64,000 nt of DNA from Membranipora membranacea (GCA_914767715.1 OU612068.1:2604001-2668000), one strand, 5' to 3'; shown: positions 22,493-35,110, numbered from the stretch's first letter. The notes: a model not told the origin generated them from the sequence alone. Translations and numbers: made by a program.

Positions 22493-22856
22493 CATACTGA
22501 CTCTCGTGATCTGACTGGGCATGTAGATCACTGATAAACTAGGCTATAGTTACCACAAAGTAGATGTCGTAAGACTAAGTATAAATCATGCGTGACTTTA
22601 AATTGCGCATGTGCAAGAACAATGAGTTTAGTCTAGGTTCTGAGAGAAAATTTGGTCAGGGAGAATGGGATAGCCCCTGCATGAACTGCCAATCAAAATC
22701 AGCTAATATTGACAAGAGAGAATAACTATCAATATCAATTCCGCACGCATCGAAGAGCATACCACCAGAGCAGGTAGCCAATCAGATGGCTTCGGAATTC
22801 CGAGACTCAATTTTGCAGAGATCAGCTCATGCCCAGAGCTGAGCATGCGCAGAATG
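22493..22856. mobile_element. MITE nested in the hAT element, 9-bp target duplication
   Basis: The element starts CATACTGACTCTCGTGATC and ends GAGCATGCGCAGAATG; its ends pair only as CATACTG and CATTCTG. The direct repeat GCTTTAACC flanks it (22484-22492 and 22857-22865). The same family forms a tandem pair in the Arp3 intron at 59753-60470. Its insertion may have removed or separated the 5' part of the hAT transposase gene. Confidence 0.8.
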
Positions 22857-23166
22857 GCTTTAACCTAACAGTCTTACACAAGTCAAGCAAAGTAGTATTT
22901 ACTAAATAAGAATAAAAAAAACACCAGCATGTCTTCTAGTCCAAAAAGTGGTAAACAGAAACTATTATTAACTATTATTTAGTAAAAGAGTTATTGATAG
23001 CTTAAAAATCTCTTGGCTGGCAATAGATAAAAAGTGATTCCACTTGGTATTACATGCAGAACAGTTATATTTTTTGTTTCACTATCCATCCTTTTATATC
23101 GATGCACTTGCACCAGATGCAGAGAAACAGGTGACAAAACTGTAACAGGAGAATAAGTTTGGACGG

Positions 23167-25636
23167 ATGATCGATGAGTCAAATGACAGAGGCCACAATA
23201 AGCAGTTGGTGTTGCTTGCAAGGCTCTATGACTTGGTAGAGAAAGCAGTGGTGACCAAATTTATAGATATGCCGATTTGTAATAATGGAACTGGTGAAAA
23301 CATATTCCAGACAATAAACAGAGTATTCAGGTTAGTATTGTTACCGTACACCTGTCTATAACAGCAGCAAATTATAAATCATACCAAATTTCTGCATCTG
23401 GACGTGCTGTCTTAGAAACACAGTCTATATTTAATGTTATCTCAAAGTGCTAGAATAGAATGTCCCTTATTACAAAAACATTCTGTAAACATAGTTGAGT
23501 CATTCGTACAAAATAAGAGCTTCGAATAAGCATGGATAATTGCTTTTCAGAACAGACAGCAAAATAAACTTAATGAAACTTTTGATTTTCAATATCCGTG
23601 TACATTTTTCACCAGAGACAGGGAGATCCCTTGGAGGAATGTCACCTCATTCAACTCGGACAACTGCAGTGCAATGAAGGGGCAGAAAAAGGGAGTTATT
23701 GCGAAGCTTAGAGAACAGGTACCAAAGATTATAGATATAGGGTGCATATGCCACCTGGCTAACTTAGCTGTAGCTGCAGCCCTGAAGAAGTCGCCCATTG
23801 ATCTGGATGCCCTGATGTGTGACATCAACACACATTTCAGTCTATGGTTGGTACATTTATGAGGTGAAGTCTCGACAAAACATTTGTAAAATAATCATTG
23901 GCTTAGGTGTCTCTAGGAAGTCGTCTATAATGCAAGCTACTGGTCAGATACTCTAATATAAACTATGATGATGTACAATTTTCAGGGGACCAGTAAGTGT
24001 GATTATCATGCAAAATCCTACAACATTATAGATTTTATAAGGTAGTTGTCCCAACCTACAGATGAAGAGAGCAACTCCAACAATATACTTGCATCGTCGG
24101 AGTATGTTAACTCATAAATTCCAGGAGATTTAATTACATTGAGTTACATCTCTTGATTGCATTTTAATTTTCCATAAAATTATGTTATTCCTACACGTCC
24201 ATTTTTAGCTCTCAAAGACTTGATTTGCTGAGGGAGTTTCAAGACTTTGCTGGGCCATGTCAAACATAGCCCCACCAGATGGCTCAGCCTCAAGAGGTGC
24301 TTGGATCGCCTCATTCAAGAGTATGAGGGAGTAAAATCATACTTCAGTTCTCATGAAGATGCAGAAAAACCACGAACCACCAAAGTCGGCCGTACAAATG
24401 CCACCCTCCAGGAACCCACTACATTGCCATGGCTGAAATTTGTAACCGTTGTCTTAGAACCATTCTGCAACTTCAATGCCAAGTTTCAGGTATGTAGCGC
24501 TGGTATTGGTATCTGTATTGTATAGAGCCAAGATGTTACATATCATTATACACACTCATTTATTATGTGTAGCTACATACTACGCCACATATTTTTGCAG
24601 AATAACATGCAGTTGAGATAATTTTCTATATTCGATTAAGGTATTTTCTAGACGGAAAAGCTGCTAATCCATGACCTTCATTCTTCCATGGTGACGCTGA
24701 TCAGGAGAATAATGATTACATTCCTACCCCAACAGCTTACCACTGACTTCAACCTCATAGATCACAGCAGCTACCCAACAATGATCTCAGTCTTGGGAAT
24801 GGATGTCGCCAATTACTAATCTCACTAGAGGAAGATGGCACTCTAACACAACCACAGCTGAATGATTTTTACAGGTGGGCTTAATTCAGTCACCAAAGCG
24901 TTTTTAACAAGAAGGTTACTTGAAACATGACATTACCACCCAATAAAAATCATATCTCAAAAAATCAGCTTTTGACAAAATTACATTTAATGTTTTGAGT
25001 GAATAAGGGAATAAATGAATTATAGTATAGTTCTGAAGTAAGTGTAACAAAATCACACTGTTTTGAATAGCAGTTGCTCATACTCTCTTCTGAATTTTTA
25101 GTGATGTACGAACATTCCTAGAGGCTAGCATGACGAAGATGAGGTCCTCGTTCCCACTAGCGGATCCGATTTTCAAGCTGGTGCCTATCATCAAGCCAAC
25201 CAACAGGGCAAAGTTTACATCTGGTGATGTCCGCAGACTTGCCATTGCATTCGATTTTGAAGAGGAGGAGATCGAGGCTGCAGAGAATCAATGGCTGGAT
25301 TACTCTGCAGAGGATGAGTTTGTTGGCTCAGTAACTGAGTGTTGCGGTAATGAGGCTATAGAATCGAAACCAAGTCTCACTCGGCTCATGCATGCCATCC
25401 TGTCAATGCCTCACTCTAATGCGAGCAGTGAGAGAGTGTTTAGTATGCTCAAAAAGATTTATACCGACACTCGAAGTCGGCTAGAGCAATCCACCATCAT
25501 ATCGCTTCTATCTGTTAAACTGAACACATCAACCTGCTGTAAAAACACTAAATTTAGTAATGCTTTACTCACCCAGATTAAAAAGCATCAAATGTGCACA
25601 ATATGTCTTATGTTACTCAAAGTAAGGATACAATAG
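23167..25636 (+). pseudogene. Intron-containing hAT transposase gene, frameshifted and N-terminally incomplete
   Basis: Probable exons are 23167-23330, 23616-~23846, 24209-24489, 24652-24874 and 25102-25636, bounded by plausible GT-AG sites. Recognisable parts in order: an N-terminal piece ending FQTINRVF; WRNVTSFNSDNCSAMKGQKK with the SDN catalytic-Asp motif; the CICHLANLA C-x2-H motif; SPTRWLSLKRCLDRL with the RW motif; LISLEEDGTLTQPQLNDFY; and the C-terminal hAT dimerisation region MPHSNASSERVFSMLKKIYT. At least two frameshifts interrupt it (near 24240 and near 24800). No BED zinc finger was found upstream. It resembles the SCAND3/ZBED group of hAT-related proteins. Whether it is a dead transposase or a transcribed relic cannot be told from sequence. 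Confidence 0.8.
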
Positions 25637-26175
25637 AGGACAATGATAATGGAGACGATATTTTTTTAGAAGACGAGGAGATGGAGGTCAGTGAGGTTGT
25701 TGACTAATACTAATGTTTTATAAGAAAGAAGCAATCATATCTCTCCTATATTAATACCTTTGGTAATACTCATTAAAACTAGGCTAAATTAACAGTCATT
25801 TCATAATAAAGCTACTCTAAAATCCAAACAGTTCAAGTGCTCCCAAATGGCTCCTAGGGCTCATAATATGCACCAAATGCTCCGCCAGAGGGGCTTACAG
25901 CGCCCCCCCCCCCCGGACCCCCCAGCTGAGTGTGCGACGCGGTGCGGGGCTTCGCACCTACACCACCAGATATTGGACCCAGCCAACTTGTCATGTATGC
26001 TCCGGGTTCAGAAAACAGCATTATAGGAATACCTTATAAACAACATACTTACCTTTTTACTTACTTACTTTCTTGACTAGCTTCTTACTTAATTACTTAC
26101 ATACTTGCTTATCTGCCCAATTGGCTAGATGCAAATTAATCTGATAGCATTTTTGCTTGATATGTAATAATCAAT

Positions 26176-26409
26176 AATCAATTTTATTGAGTTGATCAAT
26201 TCGGGACAGCATATTATTAGGCAAAAGCGGACCTGTTCCACTGTAATAAAATTGATTATTAATAATCAATGTAAAATCCCATACGCAGTAGCTCTCAACT
26301 GGTATGGGATTTTACATTGATTATTAATAATCAATTTTATTACAGTGGAACAGGTCGCTTTTACCTAATAGTATGCTGTCCCGAATTGATCAACTCAATA
26401 AAATTGATT
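26176..26409. mobile_element. Fold-back element, two 108-bp arms and a 17-bp loop
   Basis: Arms 26176-26284 and 26302-26409 are near-perfect inverted copies, differing at only a few bases (for example ATATTATTAGG versus ATACTATTAGG). The whole element is essentially one long hairpin, AT-rich and non-coding. No target duplication could be fixed because the ends run into similar AT-rich sequence. Confidence 0.85.
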
Positions 26410-26476
26410 GTATATACCTACAGCGTACTCCTTAAATCTTATGTAGTCGAAGGATGGGGTTAATGACTGGGAAACT

Positions 26477-28124
26477 TTGAGAGAGTCAAGGGAGGAGGTA
26501 GAGGAGTTATGCTCTCACATCTCGAGATTTGAAAAGGACTCCTCTGAACCACATAAGTTAGCATCGAATAATAAAGCAGACGAAAATCACATCAAACCAC
26601 TCATAGCAGACTTTCAAGTCCCGACCGTGCAGACACTGTTGAAAAACATTAACGGCAGAAAAGGAGCAGGACCAAATAAAATAATTCCCAGAGTCATGTA
26701 AATATGCTCAAGCCAGCTTGCACCGATCATCACACAGGTCTTTAACACCAGCATCGAGCAGACAACTACACCAAAACTTTGGAAGTCTGCCATCATCAAA
26801 CCCCTGCTGAAAATACAATCACAAAGTCAGCCTAAAGATTATCGCCCGATAGCCGTCACCAGTGTTTTTGGCAAAATACTCGAAAAACTGATCAAGTGGT
26901 ATGTATCCCAACACACAGAGCTAGATCCGTTACAGTTTGCTTACAGATCCGGTAGATCCACACAAGATGCTGTTCTACAGCTGATCACCACTGTGACTAC
27001 GTGTATTGACGCCAAGGCTACTAATTTATCTCGATGTTTGTTTTAAGATTTTTCCTCCGCTTTTAATACCATAAACGTGAGTCTTTTGATTGATAAGCTA
27101 CAACATTTGGATTTAAGAGTTAAAAAGTAGGTATCCAGTTTTTTATCTAACAGAATTCAATATACACAAGTAGATGGCAAATTATCTAAAAAAATTAGTC
27201 ACAAATACTGGAACACCACAGGGCACAGTCTTAAGCCCCCATTTGTTTTCAATCTACACGGATGGTATCAGATCAGAAAAACAAAATGTCACAATTTTGA
27301 AATACGCAGATGATACTGTTATAATTGGAAACATAGCCGCTGATGCAGATTTTGCAAACCATTTAGATGAGATCAGTGCTAAACCCAACCAAGACAAATG
27401 AAATACTTTTCACTACCCAGCGTAATCCCCCAGGTTTTGAACAGCTCTCCCTGGACGGCACAGTAATTACTCCCAGCACCAGTGTCAAATATCTTGGCGT
27501 AACAATGGACAATAAACTGCGTTTTGAGACTCACATCGCAGATAAAATATTGAGTGCTAAACAACGCCTGTATCTAGTCAAGCAGTTTAAGTCTTTAGGG
27601 GCCAGCAACCAGTTACTCAATCAGATTTTTAGTAGTTTCGTTGAATCCTGTTTTTTCTATTGTTTACTAGTCATATTTACCAATTTATATGATAGAGACA
27701 TCAAGTCAATCCGTAGAGTATACAAAACTGCAAGCAGCTATGGCCTAGAGAACGGTGGTTTGACTGCATTGTCAAAGATAGAATGAACTCCTTTATTAGC
27801 CACATACAGAAGGATGAACACCATCCTTTCCACTCATTCTTGACTAAACTCCGATCTGGAAGGCTGCAATCATACAAACATCGAGCAGCAATCGGTAGTG
27901 ACAGCTTTATACGGCATTTTATAAATGTCTGCAAGAATTCCAGTAACCGCTAATACAATGTTCTATTTTAGTTAGTATCTGTGCTATTTTTTTATTTTCA
28001 ATTACTTTTTATCATTTGAACCTTTTGGTTTTTTAGTCAGCAGCGGCAAATCCATATATCATTTCACTATATTATGTATGTACATGTATATATGTGACAA
28101 CGAATTAAACCAAACCAAGCCAAA
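26477..28124 (+). mobile_element. Decayed LINE with most of the reverse-transcriptase domain
   Basis: Across three frames the translation reads INGRKGAGPNKIIPRVM, LWKSAIIKPLLKI, PKDYRPIAVTSVFGKILEKL, LDPLQFAYRSGRSTQDAVLQ, FSSAFNTINVSLLIDKLQ, TGTPQGTVLSPHLFSIYTD, LKYADDTVIIGN, then SVKYLGVTMDNKLRFETHI and a C-terminal domain ending near 27955. The YADD catalytic box is intact, but stops and frameshifts (for example near 26700, 27045, 27127 and 27400) kill the frame. A short A- and C-rich tail near 28105-28124 is the likely 3' end. The clade looks CR1/L2/Rex-like. Confidence 0.85.
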
Positions 28125-29366
28125 ACGGCCTGGCTCAACATTATATTTGGCACTCCTTGTATGGCACATACCCTAGATAATATATTAGTCATAAACAACG
28201 CTTTGAGTGGAAAATTGGTTTCAAAGTGTTGAATTTATGAAAACGTTGAAATACATATTATGAGTAATTGAACGCGTGCAGTGCATCGACGCAAATATCT
28301 TGATCCATTAAAAGTGCTTGCTCAACAAGGAAAGGTTTATTGCGGGTGCAGATTTTGATCGGTGTACACATGTAAGTACATAATACATATTCAATGGAAT
28401 AATTGTGTAAGACGGATAGGAGTTATCATCCTGCCACCAGATCAGCACTCTGTTATCAGTAATATGTAAGCCATGCGATCCGTGTGATGCTGTGATTTGT
28501 GAACATGGAAGATAATCATCTTAACAGCGCATTGACTAAAGATATTTCCCCAAATTTGCCTTGTATAGACTATGCATGCCAGATCTTCGTTTATATTTGG
28601 TAAATCTGCTGGATTGCATGTATGACAATTTAGTCATCCAAAAAACTAACCAATCCAATCCTACTCTGTACGTCTTGTGTAAGTTGTAACCTTGAAACAA
28701 GCATGCATACTTTAAATATTACTGTAAATTTTCTTTTGCTAACGGGAAGGCTGTATTAGATCGGTACTATACTTGAACATGACATAGCATCGATTTTATC
28801 AAGGTAATGTATAGATCCTTGCTCAGCGAGGTTCCTGAAATCTGTTTGCCTCTGATAATAGCCATTTTCGAGAGCTATGACTTTTTCAGTTTGCAATTAA
28901 AAGAAAAATTAAAAGTTGCAATTTCATAGTATGATTGTTATAACTGGATCTCTGTGGTTCTAGGACATTACCTTTGGGGAGTAAATAAATAAGCTAGAGT
29001 TTAGTTTATCTAGTTCTGTGTTGACTCAATGTTAGCTAGCTTAGATGGGGGACTAATAATGTAAAGAGGGTTAGTAAATGACAGCTAGCATTACACTCGG
29101 CTATTTCAAGCATGTACAAAATGACAAACATTTCCTTTTGCACATTCTTCGATCCCCTATTGTTTATGGAAATATATCCCAGCTTTGTGGGGGATGTTGA
29201 CAATGTGACTCAGCATCAAATCTTTCTGTGATAAAATTACCCAATGCGAGGCATCAAGTTAATCCTCAATGTACCAAATATTTTGACAGCGTATGAATAT
29301 GTGAGAATATGCCTGGATATAAAACATGCTGTCATCCATGAGTTAGCTGTACTTGTGGAAGTTTGT

Positions 29367-29441
29367 TAGCCATTGTGTTGGCTCTGAATGGCTGATGGTC
29401 CCACCCAACAGCCATTCATATCAGAGCCAACACACTGGCTA
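29367..29441. mobile_element. Short hairpin element with imperfect 9-bp flanking repeats
   Basis: Inverted arms run from TAGCCATTGTGTTGGCTCTG on the left to GAGCCAACACACTGGCTA on the right, with a second arm pair AATGGCTG / CAGCCATT inside. Flanks GAAGTTTGT (29358-29366) and GAAGTTTAC (29442-29450) match at 7 of 9 positions. Confidence 0.5.
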
Positions 29442-29689
29442 GAAGTTTACCACTGGCCCAGAGACCATAACTGGACACCGTGTGAAGTGGAGATAGATAC
29501 TTTCAGCTGGCACATAAAGGAAATGTCTATCTCACTGCCCCAAATCCGAGCTATTACATATCAGGGACTGTCTCACATATAAAATTGTCTAGCCTTATTT
29601 ACAATAAAAATCTTTTTTTTTGTACTTCTTATTTTTAGATTTATGATATAACTCATTTAAAATCCGAACCCTCAAAGCCTCTAGGGCTG

Positions 29690-30530
29690 CTAGATGGATG
29701 GATGGATGGATTTTATTACTATCACTGACAGCATTTTTAAAAGAAAAAATGAGTCGCGAAATACAGTGTAATTGCTGGCACTTTGAATCAGCAGGAAAAA
29801 GCTTGGAACACTTGGAATAAAAAATCAAATCTCTGTCTAAAAAAGTATTCCGTTTAAAATAAGAGTCATATGACGCAGAAAACAGTCTCTCCCCAGTGAG
29901 CTTCTATGTTTTACTGTACGGTATCTGCCAGATGGACATTTACTCAACAAATCATTGATGAAATGATCCTCATCGTATATAGCGTAAAGCCAGTGTTCGT
30001 GTCTAATTGTCCATCATGGTATAAATGTCAGGGTGTTCAATGCCTAACTTAATAGCGTCCTTGAAAATTTTACACAGGCGTTGCTTGTCAGCAGCTTTTA
30101 AAAAATAATGGGTAAGCAATAGGAGATTCGTGATACAATAAAACTTTTAAAAAGCATATTTGATAGTGATTTAGAGCTTAAAAATACAAAATTCCTGACT
30201 ACATACATCCTTTGAGAGGTGGTTGAAACTATACCATGCACATGATCATTAAAACGCAGCTTATCGTCAACTAATACACCAAGATATTTAACTTTATCAC
30301 TAAAAGCAATAGTAGTATCATTTAAAACAAGTGTAGGGGTAGAAGGTCTAACATATTGGGTGGATAGCATCATTTCCTGGGTCTTAGATACATATGACAA
30401 AATCAGTTCATGCATTAAATGCAGAATGAACGATGTACGATGCCTGCAAGAAAAAGATATAACAACCTTTTCGCAGCCTCCAAAAATGACATTCCACCAT
30501 TGATTGAAAGCAGCAGACATTAGAACTATC
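29690..30530 (-). mobile_element. Decayed LINE C-terminal remnant with GGAT-repeat tail
   Basis: The minus-strand frame 30532-30098 includes QEMMLSTQYVRPSTPTLVLN, SDKVKYLGVLVDDKLRFNDH and LFKSFIVSRISYCLPI. This is the reverse-transcriptase region after the YADD box. Remnants continue to about 29700 and end at a short GGAT microsatellite (29693-29710), a typical LINE 3' tail. The YADD region is absent, so the copy is 5'-truncated. Confidence 0.75.
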
Positions 30531-31468
30531 ATCGAAGTGTTCCTCTGTGTATCCTCACTATGCGATCTTATCTTTTCAGCAGTACTTATTCAAGGAGACC
30601 CCTTGATTAATCAATCAACTAAACTCGTGGATTTGTTAAATGGACAAGCTGCATACACCTCAGTTGGTCATGTGACTGCAGGTTGTCCTTCCTGCAGGTT
30701 TAGCTCGCTGGACTAATCACTTGCTGGTCAGTTGCTGTGGTTAACCCGGAATATTCTGGAATATTCATGGAATCATAATACTAGACTACTGAAAACTGCG
30801 TCAATTCCATCAGCCGCTATGTTTTGAGACTCAGTTGCCTACTTCTTGCTAAGATATTTTTTTTCTGGGAATAAAATAATATTTTGTTCATGAATTTGTC
30901 CAAAAATGTTGATAATATAAAGAAACAAAAAATTTTGAAGTGAAAACAGTTTCTGGCATGCTTCTCTCTTTGTAACAGTGTGAAATCCTCCAAAAGGACA
31001 TTGTGAAGTTCAATATTTTTGAATGTAAATAGGATCAGGTGGCGCAGAAAACAAATTCCTACATTTAATTGTCTGACATTCAAACAAACAGTGTTTTTTT
31101 TATCTTAAATGGCTATCTACTACAATTTTTATTCTTTACATGATTATAGAGCAATAAAATGAGTTTTGCTACTAGCGCTGAAGGATTAATTTTTTCAAAG
31201 CTGGTCTAAGTCTGAAAGTTTTGCCCGTTTTGATGGATATGGAATTGCGGTAATGGAGCGATTCTGGGGATAGGATGACCTGCCTCTAAAGAAGTCAGTT
31301 GATCCACGCTACCATTAGGTAAATACGAAAATCAACTATTTATGACCACCGCGCAAAACATGGAAACCAATTTCATCATTCACAGTCGGTATTGTGTCTG
31401 CAAACAATGGTAGTCACTATCGCGGAGCGGAAATTTCCATAATCTTCCTCGCCATATAACACACCATT

Positions 31469-31726
31469 ATTAGGTAAATTCGCGCCCTTGGTATCTATAT
31501 TAAATAATCATTAATTATAATCATTTTCATGGGGAAATCCAACTGAATAGATTTTATAATTAGGTATACGTTTTTCGATGATATTGACATGAAACTTAGA
31601 ATTATCTCCTCATTGGTAATAGGGAGACAACTTGAATTCAAGTTGGATTCAGTTGGATTTCCCCATGAAAATGAATATGATTATTGATTATTTAATATAG
31701 AGACCAAGGGCGCGAATTTACCTAAT
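31469..31726. mobile_element. Fold-back MITE with about 80-bp inverted arms
   Basis: The left arm starts ATTAGGTAAATTCGCGCCCT and the right arm (31648-31726) is its inverted copy with a few changes. The roughly 100-bp centre is non-coding. A target duplication is not clear. Confidence 0.75.
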
Positions 31727-33091
31727 CATGTGTAGGGTAGGTAAATACCTGCAAGACTCTCAGCAACAGAGCCTTCCAGTATAGCCATAGATTGCCATGA
31801 CTTTGTGGGGAGGGTAATATCACAAGAATCTGTATAATGATTATTGTTATAGACATTAGAAAACTGAACTGACCTTTATGACAACTGACTTGAATTTAAG
31901 TCAGCTGTTATTCTTCATACAATAATATAATGGTATTTCTGCTGTTGAATAATGTGCAGAAAACAAGAGGCACGAAAAATTTTCAAGTGAAAAAAAAATC
32001 TGCTCATTTTTACTATAATACTAAAATTGTCTAATTTCTCAAACCTAAGGCCGACCTCACACAGTAGCCTTAAAATATCAAACTATGCATGACACTAAAA
32101 TCTCAGGGAATTTAGCACATAACACTTACATCATGGACATATATGCCTCTTACATATGGCGATGGTATAGACTTAACACTTAATAAATAGTAATCGGTGC
32201 CTAAATCAGTTGAAGGGAGAAAGGAACCAATTTAAACCAGTAAGGATCAGGAAGCATCCAAATACCATAACAGGTGAAACAACCAACTCCCAGCACCTTC
32301 ATTCATCATCATTCGGTGATCCTTTCTCTTTGCACCTTGAACAAATACTTTTCCCGGCCGGGGAGCCATCGGACTGGGATCTGGGGAGCACAGACTATTT
32401 TCCATCCAGTCAGTCATCATGACTCAGCCCTAAGCTGTCACCCTGTCATGCGGCTGTTTTGACTTTCACACCACTATTTATTTAATTACCCGGAAATCCT
32501 TTATTCTATCATTTTGAGTCAATGCTGATGTCAGCCAATACATTTTCAACTGGATTAACACTAACCATACAGGTTTAATCAGGATGGTATGACTAATAAA
32601 ACCTTGGTTTGTTTACCCACCTAGCCCGCAGTATTGGAGCAGATTAGAGGTAGAGGAAGCCTGCCCCTAGAGTAGTCAGTTAATTCATGACACATAATTC
32701 AGCCATTTATGACCTAAGGGGAAAACATCCATCAGTGGTATTGCCCACATTAAAGCCTTTTTCTCCCGTTAGACAGTCACTCCAGTCGCATGTTTTCGCG
32801 GAAAATTTTCTCTCCAATCAAAACAAGCCTCAATATTATGGAGAAAATATAGTGCAAAAATACACGATCCCTTTTTCCTCAGACCACCATAGCAACGGCA
32901 ACGTGTAATCTAACTATTTCAACCAGTATGAATCGGAATAATCAGCACGTCATAATAGATGAGACAACTCAGAGCACTTTATGAGCTTTATGTACAAGGG
33001 GTCCCAGTCTCAAACTCCTTGGTCCCAGCAAATGGCCATGTTGGGCCGATAACCCTTATATATACGTATGATGTGTTACAACGGATGGTAC

Positions 33092-33120
33092 CATAGACAT
33101 GATATATATTAAGTCCATTG
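33092..33120. mobile_element. Degenerate micro-palindrome, CATAGAC family
   Basis: CATAGAC at the left and TTAAGTCCATTG at the right resemble a decayed version of the 1597 copy. The flanks ATGGTAC and GTGGCAC match at 5 of 7 positions. Confidence 0.35.
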
Positions 33121-33225
33121 GTGGCACTGGTGGAATGGAATGAGCTTGTGCAACACTAGACTAGAGTAATGAATAGCGGGGTTGCTAATTAGTTCCATCA
33201 ACCCATTATTTTTTGGGGACTGTGA

Positions 33226-33306
33226 GATGGCGCTAGTAATCGGTTAGCGCTTAGTGCAATTGCTATTCCCTGTCAGGAGTTGTTGGTTTGAGTCTCACTA
33301 CTGGAA
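33226..33306 (+). repeat. tRNA-like SINE head
   Basis: TGGCGCTAGTAATCGGTTAG then CGC resembles an A-box region, and TTGGTTTGAGTCTCACTAC is a good B-box/T-arm. The anticodon arm is not convincing, so a tRNA-derived SINE is the likely reading. Confidence 0.5.
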
Positions 33307-34809
33307 GGGTTCAATATTGATTGTTTCAGCCACCAGCACCCCTGGATGTATCTCTCTCCTGAGAGGCCAAATTTACTGACAGAGTAACCAGGGAGTTACA
33401 GAGTTACTTTCAAACTCCTTGGAGTAACCAATAATAATCAGTTGGTCATGTTGGTATTGGTCATGTCGACTCTTACTGAAACGGCTTAGACATAAAAGGT
33501 CACACCAGCTGTTTGACATACGTATTTACCAGAGGAAGTTCACACCAGGTTTTAGATAATTATGAAATTACCCGGAGATTCCCTGTTCTATCTGTCATTT
33601 TGAGTCAATCCTGATGTCAACCAATACCTTTCGAAATTGATTAAAATCAACCGTACAGGTTTAACCATGGAAGTATGACTAATAAACCATTTGTGTGATT
33701 ACCCACCTAGCCTGCTGTACGGACGGAAGCTCAGTGGGGGTAAATTTGATCTATAAATGACGCACACACCAACTTTAAGCAGTTAAGCTTTGTGTTAAGA
33801 TCACCACAGACCATCGCCGGTAGATATATTTCGCGACATTGTTCCATGATGCCAAACACGCTGTTACAAGGATCATAACTGAGGCCACATTCTTTTGGAA
33901 GGTTTCAAATACGAGGCCGTTTTGATCAAGCAGATTGCATAAAGGAAATGCCAACAGACTTTGCGCAAAAACACCTAAAAAAGCCCCTTAAATTGGCGTT
34001 ATGTAAAATTAATGCAAAAAGCACCTGTCTTCAATGGTCTGTGGTGATCCAAATGTGTTAGCCAAACCATTATAACATTATGTAAAAATATAAAATCACT
34101 TTAGGCTCATCATATATTATTTTAAATCAAAAATTATAATGAAATCTAGCTCAAAGGGTAAATATTATCGGTTTTGAAAATTTTTCTCAATCAACTTGGC
34201 TCAGCCATCCACTTTGCTAAAAACGGCCTTTTCGGCCTCATTTCTTAGATAAAGCAACGTACCGTCATCCAACATTTTTGATGAGCTGTCAACCACCAGT
34301 ATCCAGGCAGCGTCTCCAACGGAGTTTAGAAAATCAATATTTGCTGAACCCCCCTCCCTGTGTCTCTAACACTACCTCAAGCCATGCTGTTCTTATTCTT
34401 ACAATAATATAATGGTATTTCGTTTGCTGTAAAATTTGTTAAAAAACAAAAAATTTCTAGTGAACCTCAACAATTAAATCAACTTATCCTTAACTGGAAT
34501 ACTTAAATTGTCTAATTTCTCAAACCTCAGGCTGACCTCACAACTTTGTTTATTAAACTATGTATGACACCAAAATCTCAGGGAATTCAACACTAACACT
34601 TACCTTGCGAACATGTGTACTTCTCACATATGGTGAGGGATATACTTAATATATCTAATTTAATTAGTACACATAATAAACTTGATATACTCGGTTTACC
34701 TATTATATTTAACATTTAGTATTAAAAGTCAATGGGTGAAGGGTATTGTTGCGAATTGCATACTTGAACTCATTGTTTTCCAAGATTTCCAAGAAGATTT
34801 CCAAGAAGA

Positions 34810-35110
34810 TTTCCACACCGATTTCCAAGAAGAGATACACACTTACTTAAACCTCCATTAGACAACTTAAACCACAAAATAGCAACAAACTTTAATATTT
34901 TACCCTCTTCATTGAGAAGCACTCTTACTTTGAATATGTTTAAGAAAAGGCTAATGCAACATTTTTTCAGTTTATTGGCATAGTCTTATATTTTTTGTTG
35001 AATCTTTGTTTGTATCATTTTTCTTTTTTGCCATTTATGTCACATCATGAAAAACATTTGAAATAATGAATTGTTGCTGACAATAAAAGTATATATATAT
35101 ATATTGTCTC
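34810..35110 (+). mobile_element. LINE 3'-terminal remnant
   Basis: The translation LKPPLDNLNHKIATNFNILP followed by SSLRSTLTLNMFKKRLMQHF matches the C-terminal end of many LINE reverse transcriptases (WNSLPxxLRxxxSLxxFKxxL). After the stop come about 130 bp of 3' UTR and a TA-repeat tail at 35090-35105. Confidence 0.65.

Larger units (their letters stand above)
22135..25999 (+). mobile_element. hAT transposon with 8-bp target duplication, inserted in GST 3' UTR
   Basis: Both ends carry the 14-bp terminal inverted repeat CATACATGACAAGT. The 8-bp direct repeat CTCCGGGT flanks the element exactly (22127-22134 and 26000-26007). An 8-bp duplication and CA...TG ends are the hAT signature. A near-terminal motif, CCAGATATTGG, occurs near both ends in the same orientation. 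Inside lie a decayed transposase gene on the plus strand and a nested MITE. The element starts 16 bp after the GST stop codon, so GST transcripts either read into it or end in it; an AATAAA lies at 22355. Confidence 0.92.

Noticed and set aside
25897-25912. Run of C residues as a structural signal
   Set aside because: A simple homopolymer inside the hAT right end; its length may be a sequencing artefact.
34350-34372. Further half-copy of the CAGGGAGGG palindrome (CCCCTCCCTG), like those at 35714 and 53105
   Set aside because: Only one arm is present and the match is short and GC-simple, so chance is likely.
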